NCBI GenBank assembly: GCA_963718375.1
Contig: CAVQZD010000005.1
Location: 1,054,001 to 1,118,000, forward strand
Source of the DNA: RBG-16-64-13 sp963718375
Lineage (GTDB): Bacteria; Actinomycetota; Thermoleophilia; RBG-16-64-13
Length of the DNA stretch: 64,000 nucleotides
Direction: 5' to 3'
Shown here: in pieces, positions 34,538 to 42,839 of the stretch
Layout of the letters: each line of letters starts with the position of its first letter
How positions within the stretch are numbered: the stretch's first letter is position 1
Notes under the pieces: generated by a model
The model's database searches: none
What the model was told of the DNA's origin: nothing
What the model saw: the letters and a program-made list of their open reading frames with translations, nothing else
Program-made: the position numbers and the translations under genes

Positions 34538-35800
34538 TCAGTCTCCCGTGGATTCTGAAGCCCCGGGCTTGAACACGTAGGTGAACACGGGCTTCAGGTG
34601 CCTCCGCTGAAGGACCAGTATGACGATCGCCATCACCCCGTAGGCGCCGGAGAAGGCCAGGCGCACCGACGTCTGCGGGAACGGGAACTGCAGCAAGAAG
34701 AGCAACAGCAGAGCCAGCGCCTCCCACGTCCTGAACCGAAGGTTCACCAGAACGGCGAAGCCCAAGACCGTCTGCGCGGCCGTCAGTAAGAACTCCTCCG
34801 TCTGCCTCGCATCCAAGACTATGCCTCCGACGCTGCCGCCGCCGATCATGTAGGCCAGGGGGATAGACCCCACCAACAGTGTCCATTGATTTACTTTGGA
34901 AGACAACAGCGTCCCAATCGCATCGTCCCCTCTTAGCCGGTAAGCAAGCAGACAGGCCACGATGAGCTCCGGAGCCTCAGACGCCAGGGGAGCCAACCAC
35001 TGGACCAGCAAGAACTTGTCTATGCCTAGCTGATCTCCGGTCGCGATCAGCGCATCGGCGAAAGGCTCTGCCGAGACTAGGACGAAAGCAGCCGCCGCCA
35101 AGAACATGCCGAGAACCAGGCCACGTCGGGGACCACGTCGCATGGTACCCAGGGAGGCAGATACGCCCACCAGCTCCGGCTCCGACGTCTCTTCCCTGGA
35201 GACCCGCCATAGATACAGGGCGTAGAGCACAAGTAGGAACACACACTCGGCCAGACCGATACGCCGGGTGATAGGGATCACGAAGGCGTACAAAGCCGCG
35301 ATGGCTAAGAAGAACAGCTCGATGCGCCGCTTGGGCAAGAGGATGATCCCGCCCCCGCCTTGTTCGACAGTGACCGGCGGCCGGTCTCCGGTCACTTCGC
35401 TTCTCTTGCGTCGTCGAAGCTTGCGAGCGCCGAGTCCGGCAGCGAGCGCGACCAATGGCCACCCCACGCCTATTAGCAGACGGTTGCTTCCGGTCATGTT
35501 GGCCGCGGCATATTGAGCGAACTCCGGGTCGTGGCCAGCCGTGTAGGCAAAATACAAGTCGACTGCGTATTCGGGGAGAACGGCTATCAGCGCCAGCAGC
35601 GCAATGGCCAGACTCCCACTGATGTCCAGTTGAGCGGTTTCGGCCGCCCAGGCCAGAAGCACTGCGGCCCCCACCACGGCGCTCCCGAAGACGACCGCGG
35701 TCGGCACCGGCGGAAGCTCCACACCGAGGAGGCGGATGAAGAAGGCGGGTAGGGGAACGGCGAAGGCGATAGCCAGCTTTGCGATTGCGCTTCGAGACAC
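34538..35800 (-). CDS. CaCA-type cation exchanger (sodium/calcium exchanger family)
   Basis: A 420-residue membrane antiporter with the two inverted alpha repeats of the CaCA family. Repeat 1 has LIAVLPEYAVD and ANMTGSNRLL; repeat 2 has APLASEAPELIV followed by GTLLSSKVNQ. The Glu of each PE segment is the ion ligand in known exchangers. Substrate could be Ca2+, Mn2+ or another divalent ion; a manganese-type riboswitch candidate in the leader favours Mn2+. Start is GTG 35800 after AGAAAGGAC; the frame upstream to 35968 runs through the leader RNA. One base separates it from the aminotransferase. Confidence 0.85.
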   Translation of the reverse strand: MSRSAIAKLAIAFAVPLPAFFIRLLGVELPPVPTAVVFGSAVVGAAVLLAWAAETAQLDISGSLAIALLALIAVLPEYAVDLYFAYTAGHDPEFAQYAAANMTGSNRLLIGVGWPLVALAAGLGARKLRRRKRSEVTGDRPPVTVEQGGGGIILLPKRRIELFFLAIAALYAFVIPITRRIGLAECVFLLVLYALYLWRVSREETSEPELVGVSASLGTMRRGPRRGLVLGMFLAAAAFVLVSAEPFADALIATGDQLGIDKFLLVQWLAPLASEAPELIVACLLAYRLRGDDAIGTLLSSKVNQWTLLVGSIPLAYMIGGGSVGGIVLDARQTEEFLLTAAQTVLGFAVLVNLRFRTWEALALLLLFLLQFPFPQTSVRLAFSGAYGVMAIVILVLQRRHLKPVFTYVFKPGASESTGD

Positions 35801-35846
35801 CGACTCAGGTCCTTTCTGTCTGGCCTGCCAGGTCTCTGGAAAGTGA

Positions 35847-35998
35847 AACGAGACCGGGCCCGGCCATATGTGCCAGCCGCTGGTCTCGTTCGCCTCTATC
35901 CGAGGTGGGGGACCGGGTTCTTGTGAACCGGTGTGTCGATCTCCCCGACACTCCTTGCGTAACCGCAACGAGCTGAACTACTCCCCTGCGACAGCGAG
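35847..35998 (-). ncRNA. Probable yybP-ykoY (manganese) riboswitch with terminator-like expression platform
   Basis: Read on the minus strand, the leader of the exchanger has the two conserved loops of the yybP-ykoY aptamer as I remember them: GGGGAGUAG (35986-35978) and AACGAGACC (35890-35882). They are closed by a P1 helix UCGCUG/CAGCGG (35997-35992 with 35882-35877). Between them are hairpins such as UUGCG/CGCAA and GUGUCG/CGACAC. Downstream, GGTCTCGTT (35855-35847) is perfectly complementary to the second loop, making a 9-base-pair hairpin that excludes the aptamer and is followed by TCACTTT. Mn2+ binding would favour the aptamer and read-through. A covariance-model hit would settle it. 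Confidence 0.65.
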
Positions 35999-36128
35999 AT
36001 TAGCAGCCAGGCCGAGTCCTGTCCATCGAGCGCTCCACGGACCGTCCCTCCTGGGCTAGAATTGTCGAGAGGGAAGGTCGCTTCGGTGAACGCGATACAG
36101 GTGGGGACCACGGTCGATGGGAGAGCCG
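35999..36128. promoter_or_regulatory. Divergent promoter region, exchanger leader and purC
   Basis: The remaining part of the 328-base gap between the exchanger and purC. TAGAAT near 36056-36061 is a plausible -10 for purC; no purine-repressor box or purine riboswitch was recognised. Confidence 0.35.
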
Positions 36129-37019
36129 ATGAATTCTGAAGCCATGTTCAACTCCACGGAGCGGGGCCTGAAGATGCTGCGCAGAGGCAAGGTCCGCGAC
36201 GTCTACGAGCTCGATGCCGAACACCTACTGATAGTCGCATGTGACCGCATCTCAGCCTTTGACAGCGTCCTCCCCACGCCGATCCCGGACAAGGGCAAGA
36301 TCCTCACCCAGATCTCCAACTTCTGGTTCACTCAGACCGAGCACATCATCAAGAACCACATCGTAGACCCCAACCCGGGTCCGAGCTGGTTCCCCGACAT
36401 CGATTGGTACTACCCCGAGTTGGACGGACGGACGGTGCTGGTGCGCAAGACCGAGCCGCTGGTGATCGAGGCCATCGTGCGCGGATATCTGTCAGGTTCG
36501 GGTTGGAAGGAGTACCAGAAGTCAGGCACGGTGTGCGAACTCCCGCTACCCAGCGGCCTTCTCGAGTCGGACCGACTGCCTGAGACCATCTTCACCCCCT
36601 CCACCAAAGCCCAGGCCGGGCACGACGAGAACATCTCGTTCGAGAAGGCCGCGGACGCGGTGGGCCTGGACATCGCCGCCAAGGTCCGCGACACCAGCAT
36701 CGCCCTCTACGAGTTCGCAGCCGACTACGCCCGCGAGCGCGGCATCATCATCGCCGACACCAAGTTCGAGTTCGGGACCCTCGCGAACGGAGAACTGATC
36801 CTTATCGACGAGATCTTGACGCCGGATTCCTCGCGCTTCTGGCCGGTTGAGTCGTACAAGCCCGGCGGGTCCCAGGCAAGCTTCGACAAGCAGTACGTGC
36901 GCGACTACCTTGAACTGGTCAAGTGGGATAAGGAGCCCCCGGCACCGCCGCTCCCCGACGACGTGGTCGAGAACACGCGAGCCAAGTACCTGGAGGCCGT
37001 AGAGCGTCTGACGGCCTAG
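36129..37019 (+). CDS. purC: Phosphoribosylaminoimidazole-succinocarboxamide synthase
   Basis: A 296-residue SAICAR synthase of de novo purine synthesis, which joins CAIR and aspartate using ATP. The N-terminal GKVRDVYEL is the ATP-loop signature; CDRISAFDSVLP, then EAIVRGYLSGSGWKEY and IADTKFEFG are the other family motifs. The length is that of the longer (yeast-like) SAICAR synthases. The ATG at 36129 follows GGGAGAG at good spacing; an in-frame ATG at 36117 is an alternative. No other pur gene is in the window. Confidence 0.95.
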   Translation: MNSEAMFNSTERGLKMLRRGKVRDVYELDAEHLLIVACDRISAFDSVLPTPIPDKGKILTQISNFWFTQTEHIIKNHIVDPNPGPSWFPDIDWYYPELDGRTVLVRKTEPLVIEAIVRGYLSGSGWKEYQKSGTVCELPLPSGLLESDRLPETIFTPSTKAQAGHDENISFEKAADAVGLDIAAKVRDTSIALYEFAADYARERGIIIADTKFEFGTLANGELILIDEILTPDSSRFWPVESYKPGGSQASFDKQYVRDYLELVKWDKEPPAPPLPDDVVENTRAKYLEAVERLTA

Positions 37020-37042
37020 AGCAGATCGGAAGGGCGGCGGCC

Positions 37043-37525
37043 ATGGCTCGAGATAACCAGGTGCTCAGGATCGGGGACAGGGCCCCGGACTTCACCATGC
37101 CCGACGTACTCACAGGCGCCACTGTGAAACTGTCGGACTACCTGGGCGGCCCACTGCTGCTCTACTTCGCGCGGGGCACCTGGTGCCCTACTTGTCGCAG
37201 GTGGATGCTGCAGATGGCAGAGAGGTTACCCGAGCTGGAGAAGCGAGGCGCACAGGTCTTGGCAGTAGTCGCTCAGAAGGCCGCGAGCGCGGGCACCGAC
37301 CTCAAGGACGACCCTTATCCCTTCCCAGTGCTGGCCGACGCGGACCGCAGGGTAGTCAGGCAGTACGGCGTGTACGTGCGGGCCAACTTCGAGTCCATCA
37401 ACATCGCGCGGCCAGCCAACTTCGTGATCGACGCCGACGGTATCATACGTTTCATGCACGTTGCCAGCGTCCAGATCGAGTTCGCGTCTTGGGACGACAT
37501 CCTCATGACCCTGGATCGACTGTGA
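37043..37525 (+). CDS. Peroxiredoxin-like (AhpC/TSA) protein
   Basis: A 160-residue cytoplasmic thioredoxin-fold protein. GDRAPDFTMPD opens the fold and the active site is GTWCPTCRRW (Cys near residues 48 and 51). The CxxC pair, in place of a lone peroxidatic Cys, resembles the AhpC/TSA-like redoxins that act as thiol oxidoreductases as much as peroxidases. Its stop overlaps the GTG start of the nitroreductase gene (GTGA), so the two are coupled. purC lies 23 bases upstream. Confidence 0.85.
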   Translation: MARDNQVLRIGDRAPDFTMPDVLTGATVKLSDYLGGPLLLYFARGTWCPTCRRWMLQMAERLPELEKRGAQVLAVVAQKAASAGTDLKDDPYPFPVLADADRRVVRQYGVYVRANFESINIARPANFVIDADGIIRFMHVASVQIEFASWDDILMTLDRL

Positions 37526-38394
37526 AGCGTCCAGCCACCGAACTCATCCAGCTCAGGTATTCCTGCCGCAACTACGTGGATAGTCCCCTGGAGCGCGAGC
37601 CGCGCGAAGAGCTCACCGCAGTCCTCGAATCGCTGACCTCGGGGCCCTTCGGCAACAGCTGTCGACTTGCCTTGCTGGCGGCCACCCAGGACGACCGAGA
37701 CGCGCTCAAAGGTCTTGGCACCTACGGCTTCATCAAAGGGGCGACGGGGTTCATAGCGGGTGCGGTCATTGGCGGCCCCGGTGACCTTGAGGACTATGGC
37801 TTCTGTTTGGAGCAGGCTGTACTCGCCGCCACCGACTTGGACCTGGGCAGTTGCTGGTTGGGCGGCAGCTTCAGCAAGAGCTCCTTCGCCAAGAAGATCG
37901 GGCTCCGCGGCGCCGAGATGATGCCGGCAGTCGTGGCCATTGGGTACCCGCGGGAGAACAGCCGCGAGCATTGGATCCGCCGAAGCGCCGGAAGCGACCG
38001 CCGCTTGCCAGCCGACCAGCTCTTCTTCGATGGCTCACCTGCCGTGCCCCTTACCCCTGAAGCGGCCGGGGCGTATTCCGGTGTGCTGGACGCAGTCAGG
38101 TGGGCCCCTTCAGCCTCCAACAAGCAGCCTTGGCGGCTACTCCGCGACGGTGTTGGCTGGCACTTCTACCTGTGTCGGACGCCCGGCTACAACAAGGGTC
38201 TCATCAAGTCACTGATCCGCCTCGCCGACCTGCAACGGGTCGACGTGGGCATCGCCATGTGCCACTTTGAACTCGCCGCGAGCGACGCCGGCTTGACGGG
38301 CCACTGGGACGTCGCAGCGCCGCGGGCCGTCCCGGCCGCGGGCGCGGGCGCAGGCTTCGAAGGCTGGGAGCACGTCGCCAGCTGGGTCGTCTAG
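37522..38394 (+). CDS. Nitroreductase family flavoprotein
   Basis: A 290-residue protein of the putative nitroreductase (TM1586-like) type: two half domains, each resembling a nitroreductase monomer. The N-terminal RYSCRNYVDSPLE binds the FMN phosphate in this family, and WAPSASNKQPWR is the second-half counterpart. The GTG at 37522 overlaps the preceding stop, which fixes the start. Substrate unknown; coupling with a thiol redoxin suggests a redox job. Confidence 0.85.
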   Translation: MKRPATELIQLRYSCRNYVDSPLEREPREELTAVLESLTSGPFGNSCRLALLAATQDDRDALKGLGTYGFIKGATGFIAGAVIGGPGDLEDYGFCLEQAVLAATDLDLGSCWLGGSFSKSSFAKKIGLRGAEMMPAVVAIGYPRENSREHWIRRSAGSDRRLPADQLFFDGSPAVPLTPEAAGAYSGVLDAVRWAPSASNKQPWRLLRDGVGWHFYLCRTPGYNKGLIKSLIRLADLQRVDVGIAMCHFELAASDAGLTGHWDVAAPRAVPAAGAGAGFEGWEHVASWVV

Positions 38395-38415
38395 GCCGTT
38401 GGCCGCCTGGGTCGG

Positions 38416-39213
38416 CTAGACCGGCTCTTCTTGCCCGCCGCCGTTGTGCGGCTCTAGGCCGGAGGCCCACTCCGAGACATCCCCGAACGAGGCGCCTACC
38501 TCCGCCAGTATCTTCAGCTCAGGAGCGTCCGGCACCTCCAGCACCTCAGCTGGTCGACCACTTCTGAGCACGCGACCTTGCTGATAGACGATCAGCCGGT
38601 CCGCGAAGCTCTTGGCATCCAGCGGATCGTGCGTCACCACGACGATGGGGATGTTCAGGCCGCTTCTGATCTCGGCGATCAGGTCCCAGAGCTCCAGCCG
38701 CAGAGGAAGATCGAGCGCGGAGAAGGGTTCGTCCAGTAGCAGGGCGCGAGGTTGTCGGGCGAGAGCACGAGCGAGGGCGACTCTCTGTCTCTGTCCCCCC
38801 GAGATCTCGCGGGGATAGCGGCCGGTGAGGCCTTGTAGATGGAACCTGGTGACGAATTCATCGACCCTCTCATTGCGCTCGTCTTTGGCTAAGTGACTGA
38901 GTCCGTAAGCGATGTTCTTGAGCACGCTCATATGCGGAAAGAGCGCAAGGTCTTGCGTCACGAAGCCCAGCCGGCGCTCCTGTGGAGCCACCGACACCTG
39001 GGAGGCGCTATCGTAGAGCGCCTCGCCATCCAATTTCACCCGGCCGGAGTCCGGTGGGATAAGGCCCGCGATCATACGCAGGGTCAGAGACTTGCCAGAA
39101 CCGGAGTAGCCGAACAGGACCGCCAGCTCGTCGCCGACGGACCAGGCCACGTCCAGCTCGAAGCCATCCAGCTCCTTAGAGAGCCGGACCTCAAGCCGCT
39201 GACCTTGGGCCAT
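38416..39213 (-). CDS. modC: Molybdate ABC transporter ATP-binding protein
   Basis: A 265-residue ABC ATPase. Walker A is GYSGSGKS (near residue 36), the signature is ISGGQRQR, Walker B is ALLLDEPFSALD and the switch His is in VVTHD. The C-terminal part is short and has no full TOBE domain, which is supplied by the separate Mop-type gene. The ATG at 39213 overlaps the stop of that gene (TGATG). Assignment to molybdate rests on the neighbouring mop, modA and modB genes; tungstate cannot be excluded. Confidence 0.88.
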   Translation of the reverse strand: MAQGQRLEVRLSKELDGFELDVAWSVGDELAVLFGYSGSGKSLTLRMIAGLIPPDSGRVKLDGEALYDSASQVSVAPQERRLGFVTQDLALFPHMSVLKNIAYGLSHLAKDERNERVDEFVTRFHLQGLTGRYPREISGGQRQRVALARALARQPRALLLDEPFSALDLPLRLELWDLIAEIRSGLNIPIVVVTHDPLDAKSFADRLIVYQQGRVLRSGRPAEVLEVPDAPELKILAEVGASFGDVSEWASGLEPHNGGGQEEPV

Positions 39214-39422
39214 CAATCGACCGCGATCATCACGTTGCTCGCCTTGACCACGGCATAGGCTTCCTTGCCCTCGGCCAGACCGAGGCTCTCCGCCGACTGT
39301 CTGGTTATGATTGACACCACCTCGATGCCGGGGGCCAGCTGCAGCACCACCTCCGAGTTCACGGCCCCGTGGGTCACCTTCAGGACTCTGCCCTTGAGCA
39401 CGTTCCTGGCACTCAGCTTCAT
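39213..39422 (-). CDS. mop: Mop/TOBE-domain molybdate-binding protein
   Basis: A 69-residue single TOBE (molbindin) domain: KLSARNVLKGRVLKVTHGAV at the start and SIITRQSAESLGLAEG in the middle match the Mop family, which stores molybdate in hexamers. The start at 39422 follows GAGGAGG. It is the first gene of the minus-strand mod operon and overlaps modC by one base. A separate Mop protein with a modC lacking its TOBE domain is a split version of the usual fusion. Confidence 0.9.
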   Translation of the reverse strand: MKLSARNVLKGRVLKVTHGAVNSEVVLQLAPGIEVVSIITRQSAESLGLAEGKEAYAVVKASNVMIAVD

Positions 39423-39441
39423 CTTGTCCTCCTCATGTCTC

Positions 39442-39482
39442 TTGCGGTACCCAGAGCACCCCGTTATACTGCTGGCAGTATA
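39442..39482 (+). promoter_or_regulatory. Shared mod promoter with ModE-like palindromic operator
   Basis: TTGCGG (39442-39447), 17 bases, TATACT (39465-39470) form a good sigma-70 promoter for modA. The -10 lies inside a perfect palindrome, TATACTGC-TG-GCAGTATA (39465-39482). The extended form CGTTATA-N10-TATAGCG has the length and ends of the E. coli ModE operator as I remember it. The same palindrome supplies TATACT on the minus strand for mop-modC, so one bound regulator would cover both -10 elements. Confidence 0.65.
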
Positions 39483-39541
39483 GCGGTCGGTACCACCGCT
39501 TTCCACCATCGTTCACAGGAATCATTCAACAGGAGGGGATC

Positions 39542-40369
39542 GTGAATCACAAGTTGTACAAGGGGTTGCTGCCCGCGCTGCTGGCGGTAGTACTGCTGGT
39601 CGTGCTCGCATCGGGCATAGCCGCGTGCGGATCCGACGACTCCGAAACCACCACCACCGCGGGTGAACCTCAGGAGCTGACCGTCTCGGCGGCCTCGAGC
39701 TTGAAGGCTGCTTTCACTGATATCGCGGCCAAATTCGACGAGGCCAACAACTGCACCACCACTCTCAACTTCGACTCGTCAGGCACCCTGCAGGAGCAGA
39801 TTGAAGCCGGCGCGCCGGTGGATGTCTTCGCATCGGCCGCGCCCAAGCAGATGAATGCCCTCAAGGACAAGAGCATGGTGGATGCCGACTCCATCCAGGT
39901 CTTCGCCAGCAACGAGATCGTGCTGGGCGTACCCGCTGCTTCCACTCTGGGTGTTGCGAGATTCGAGGACCTCGCCAAGCCTGAGGTCACCAAGGTCGCT
40001 TACGGCGATCCTGCCTCCGTACCCCATGGCACGTATGCCGAAGAGGTCCTGACGACGCTGGGTATCCTGGATCAGGTCAAGCCCAAGGTCATCTATACCA
40101 CCAACGCCACCCAGACCCTGGAATATGTAAGCTCTGGCGAGGTGGACGCCGCCATGATGTTCTCGACCGATGCGATCGCGGGCGGCGAAGACGTCAAGCT
40201 GGTGGCGACAGCCGACCCCAGCCAGCACAGCGAGATCCTCTATCCGCTGGGCGTCATCACGGCGAGCACCAATAAGACTGTGGCACAGACATTCGTCGAC
40301 TTCGTAATGAGCGACGAGGGTCAAGCGATCCTCGCACAGTATGGGTTCATCGCGCCCCCGGCGGAATGA
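39542..40369 (+). CDS. modA: Molybdate-binding lipoprotein
   Basis: A 275-residue extracellular binding protein of the molybdate ABC transporter. The signal peptide ends in IAACG (lipid-anchored Cys29), then a Thr-rich linker and the ModA fold: LTVSAASSLKAAF, TLNFDSSGTLQEQIEAGAPVD (read in two parts, here STGT-type anion loop) and VYTT/IYTTNATQTL-type second-lobe motif. GTG start 39542 follows AACAGGAGGGG. It heads the plus-strand mod operon. Confidence 0.92.
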   Translation: MNHKLYKGLLPALLAVVLLVVLASGIAACGSDDSETTTTAGEPQELTVSAASSLKAAFTDIAAKFDEANNCTTTLNFDSSGTLQEQIEAGAPVDVFASAAPKQMNALKDKSMVDADSIQVFASNEIVLGVPAASTLGVARFEDLAKPEVTKVAYGDPASVPHGTYAEEVLTTLGILDQVKPKVIYTTNATQTLEYVSSGEVDAAMMFSTDAIAGGEDVKLVATADPSQHSEILYPLGVITASTNKTVAQTFVDFVMSDEGQAILAQYGFIAPPAE

Positions 40370-40399
40370 CCCGAGTGCGGTAACACATGGAGTAATCTT

Positions 40400-40443
40400 G
40401 AGACAGGAGAGGGGACGGCCAGGCTCGTACCCTCTCCTGTCTC
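40400..40443 (+). other. Intercistronic hairpin between modA and modB
   Basis: A perfect 14-base-pair stem (40400-40413 with 40430-40443) and a 16-base loop lie between the two mod genes. It has no following T-run, so it is more likely a 3'-end stabiliser or partial attenuator that keeps the binding protein in excess over the permease than a full terminator. Confidence 0.6.
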
Positions 40444-40471
40444 GGTTGTCTCTGTCGAAAGGTGGTTGGCG

Positions 40472-41143
40472 GTGAACGTGCTCTTTCCCTTGCGCCTGTC
40501 GCTGCAGGTGGCACTGTTCGCCACGGTGGTCATTCTTGTCGTGGGTATTCCGGTCGCCTACCTGCTGGCCCGGAAGCGCTTCAAGGGCAAGGACGCGCTG
40601 ACGGTGCTGCTGACCCTCCCCATGGTGTTGCCGCCCACTGTCACCGGCTACCTGCTGCTACTACTCATCGGCAACAACGGACTGCTGGGCAAAGCCTACT
40701 TCGCCATGACCGGTGAGCAGCTCGGAGTCCTCTTCACATGGTACGCAGCGGTGATCGCCGCGATCGTGGTCGCCTTCCCTTTGATGCTCATCACGGCTCG
40801 CGCCGCCATGGAGGATGTCGACCAAGAACTGGTGAATGCCTCCTACCTGCTCGGCCGCTCGGAGAAGCAAACTGCTTTGCGGGTCGTCCTGCCGCTATCC
40901 GCCCGAGGCATAATCGCAGGCGCCACGCTGGCCTTCGCCCGCGCGATGGGCGAGTTCGGCGCGACCATCATGGTGGCGGGCAATTGGCCCGGCCGCACGA
41001 ACACCATGCCGATAGCCATCTACTCGAAGTCAATGGAAGGCGGATACGGCTCGGCCCTGTGGATGGTTCTGGTCTTCGTCGCCATTTCCGGCGCCGTGAT
41101 GTACATCTCCACGCGTATGAGCAAGCGGACCGTAAGGACATGA
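40472..41143 (+). CDS. modB: Molybdate ABC transporter permease
   Basis: A 223-residue inner-membrane permease with about five helices. The EAA loop, which docks to the ATPase, is in the segment ELVNASYLLGRSEKQTA, followed by RVVLPLSARGIIAGATLAFARAMGEFGAT (quoted only by its ends: RVVLPLSARG and ARAMGEFGAT), the ModB/CysT signature. The GTG at 40472 is eight bases after AGGTGG; a TTG at 40466 is too close. Works with ModA and ModC of this locus. Confidence 0.9.
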   Translation: MNVLFPLRLSLQVALFATVVILVVGIPVAYLLARKRFKGKDALTVLLTLPMVLPPTVTGYLLLLLIGNNGLLGKAYFAMTGEQLGVLFTWYAAVIAAIVVAFPLMLITARAAMEDVDQELVNASYLLGRSEKQTALRVVLPLSARGIIAGATLAFARAMGEFGATIMVAGNWPGRTNTMPIAIYSKSMEGGYGSALWMVLVFVAISGAVMYISTRMSKRTVRT

Positions 41144-41169
41144 GCGCGAGACGGTATAGTTGAGGTGTT

Positions 41170-41199
41170 CGGGCCCCTTTTGGGGCCGGGCTGCAGCCC
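41170..41199 (+). terminator. GC-rich inverted repeats after modB, weak terminator
   Basis: GGCCCC-TTTT-GGGGCC (41172-41187) is followed by a perfect 12-base palindrome GGGCTGCAGCCC (41188-41199). There is no T-run. It may separate the mod and gltX transcripts or shape the gltX leader. Confidence 0.3.
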
Positions 41200-41221
41200 T
41201 TCGACCCGACGGGAAACAGAA

Positions 41222-42691
41222 GTGTCCGACCTTGTACGCGTACGTTTTGCCCCCAGCCCCACCGGCGCCCTGCACGTCGGCAGCGCCCGCACTGCTATCT
41301 ACAACTGGGCGTTCGCGCGCCGCACGGATGGCACCTTCATCCTTCGCATCGACGACACCGACCCCGAACGCTCCACCGAGGCCAACACGCAGCAGATCCT
41401 GCGGTCACTTGAGTGGCTGGGGCTTGACTGGGACGAGGGCCCCGAAGTAGGCGGCGCCTTCGGGCCCTACTTCCAGACTCAGCGAGCGGATCGTCACACC
41501 GTCGCGCTGGAGCAGATGAAGGCGAACGGCACCGCTTACGCGTGCTTCTGCACGGCGGAAGAACTTGCCGCCAAGCGCGAACACGCCGCGACCACCGAGG
41601 GCGCGCGCGGCTATGACCGGACCTGCCGCTATTTGGACACGGCCGCCGTCGCGCAGCGCATCGCGGGCGGTGAGCCACACGTCTGGCGGCTGGCCGTCCC
41701 CGAGGCTCGTGGCGACATAGTCGTGACCGACGCCATCCGCGGCGACACCGTCTTCCCTGCCGAGGTCATGGACGATTACGTCCTTGCACGCACCGACGGC
41801 ACTCCCACCTACAACTTCGCCACCGTAGTGGACGATGTCGATATGCAGATAAGCCATGTGATCCGCGGTGAAGATCATCTTTCGAACACGCCCCGTCAAG
41901 TGCTCGTGTACGAGGCGCTGGGGCATGCCGTACCGGTGTTCGCTCATATGTCCTTGACCTTCGGAGCCGACGGCAAGAAACTCAGCAAGCGCCACGGCGC
42001 CACCTCGGTGGAGGCCTTCCGCGACCAGGGCTACCTGCCCGAAGCCCTGCTCAACTATCTGGCCTTGCTCGGTTGGTCATTGGACGGGGAGACCACCATC
42101 ATCTCCGCCGACACCCTGAAGGCGCAGTTCTCCCTGGAGCGAGTCTCCAAGAACCCGGCCATCTTCGACTTCGAGAAGTTGGAATGGATGAACGGCGTGT
42201 ACATCCGCGAGCTGGCTCCCGACGAGTTCGCTGCCCGCATGTTCCCCTATCTGGAAGCGGCCGGTGTGGCCCCCGCGGGCGACCTTGATGCGCGACCCGA
42301 CTGGTACCGCGAGCTGGCTCCCCTGGTGGCCGAGCGCACCAAGCTGATGCCCGACGTAGTGGCGCTGGCCAGGTTCCTGTTCGACGAGCCGCTCGAGATC
42401 GAGCCGAAGGCGATGGAGAAGGTACTCGCCCAGCCGGAGGCCGCGGCCATCCTGGATGCGGTCGCCGCGACGCTGGCGTCGGTGGACCCGTGGAACGCCG
42501 TCGCGGTGGAGGAAGCGCTGCGCATCATCCCCGAGGAGCTGGAGACCAAGCCCAAGGTCGTGTTTCAGGCTGTGAGGGTGGCCGTCACCGGCTCGTTGGT
42601 GTCGCTGCCGCTGTTCGAGTCGATCACGCTATTGGGGCGGGAGCGGACTCTGGCTAGGCTGCAGGTAGCGAGCACCGCTGCCCAGCGGTAG
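41222..42691 (+). CDS. gltX: Glutamate--tRNA ligase
   Basis: A 489-residue class I synthetase. The HIGH-type motif is in FAPSPTGALHVGSARTA and the KMSKS-type motif in KKLSKRHG (near residue 254). The anticodon-binding helical domain follows, with the bacterial GluRS length. The GTG at 41222 gives the normal N-terminus (SDLVRVRFAPSPTG). Since a GlnRS is encoded nearby, this enzyme can be discriminating, but that is not readable with certainty. A tRNA-Glu gene lies at 46158. Confidence 0.95.
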   Translation: MSDLVRVRFAPSPTGALHVGSARTAIYNWAFARRTDGTFILRIDDTDPERSTEANTQQILRSLEWLGLDWDEGPEVGGAFGPYFQTQRADRHTVALEQMKANGTAYACFCTAEELAAKREHAATTEGARGYDRTCRYLDTAAVAQRIAGGEPHVWRLAVPEARGDIVVTDAIRGDTVFPAEVMDDYVLARTDGTPTYNFATVVDDVDMQISHVIRGEDHLSNTPRQVLVYEALGHAVPVFAHMSLTFGADGKKLSKRHGATSVEAFRDQGYLPEALLNYLALLGWSLDGETTIISADTLKAQFSLERVSKNPAIFDFEKLEWMNGVYIRELAPDEFAARMFPYLEAAGVAPAGDLDARPDWYRELAPLVAERTKLMPDVVALARFLFDEPLEIEPKAMEKVLAQPEAAAILDAVAATLASVDPWNAVAVEEALRIIPEELETKPKVVFQAVRVAVTGSLVSLPLFESITLLGRERTLARLQVASTAAQR

Positions 42692-42839
42692 GTGAAGGGC
42701 GCTCCGGAGCCGACTGACCCTCGGCATCCGATAGGTACACGTTCTACCTACCTTTTCCCGCCTTTAGCATTCGCCCTCCCCGGGTAGCATGAGTATGCCC
42801 ACCACATCGGTGCGGCGCGACACGACGGGAGGGCCATCC

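Noticed and set aside
34598..35752. Several plus-strand frames in the exchanger region
   Set aside because: They are antisense to membrane-helix codons of the exchanger; hydrophobic helices commonly leave open antisense frames in GC-rich DNA.
41144..41221. T-box leader before gltX
   Set aside because: The leader is too short and has no T-box sequence; it holds only GC-rich palindromes.
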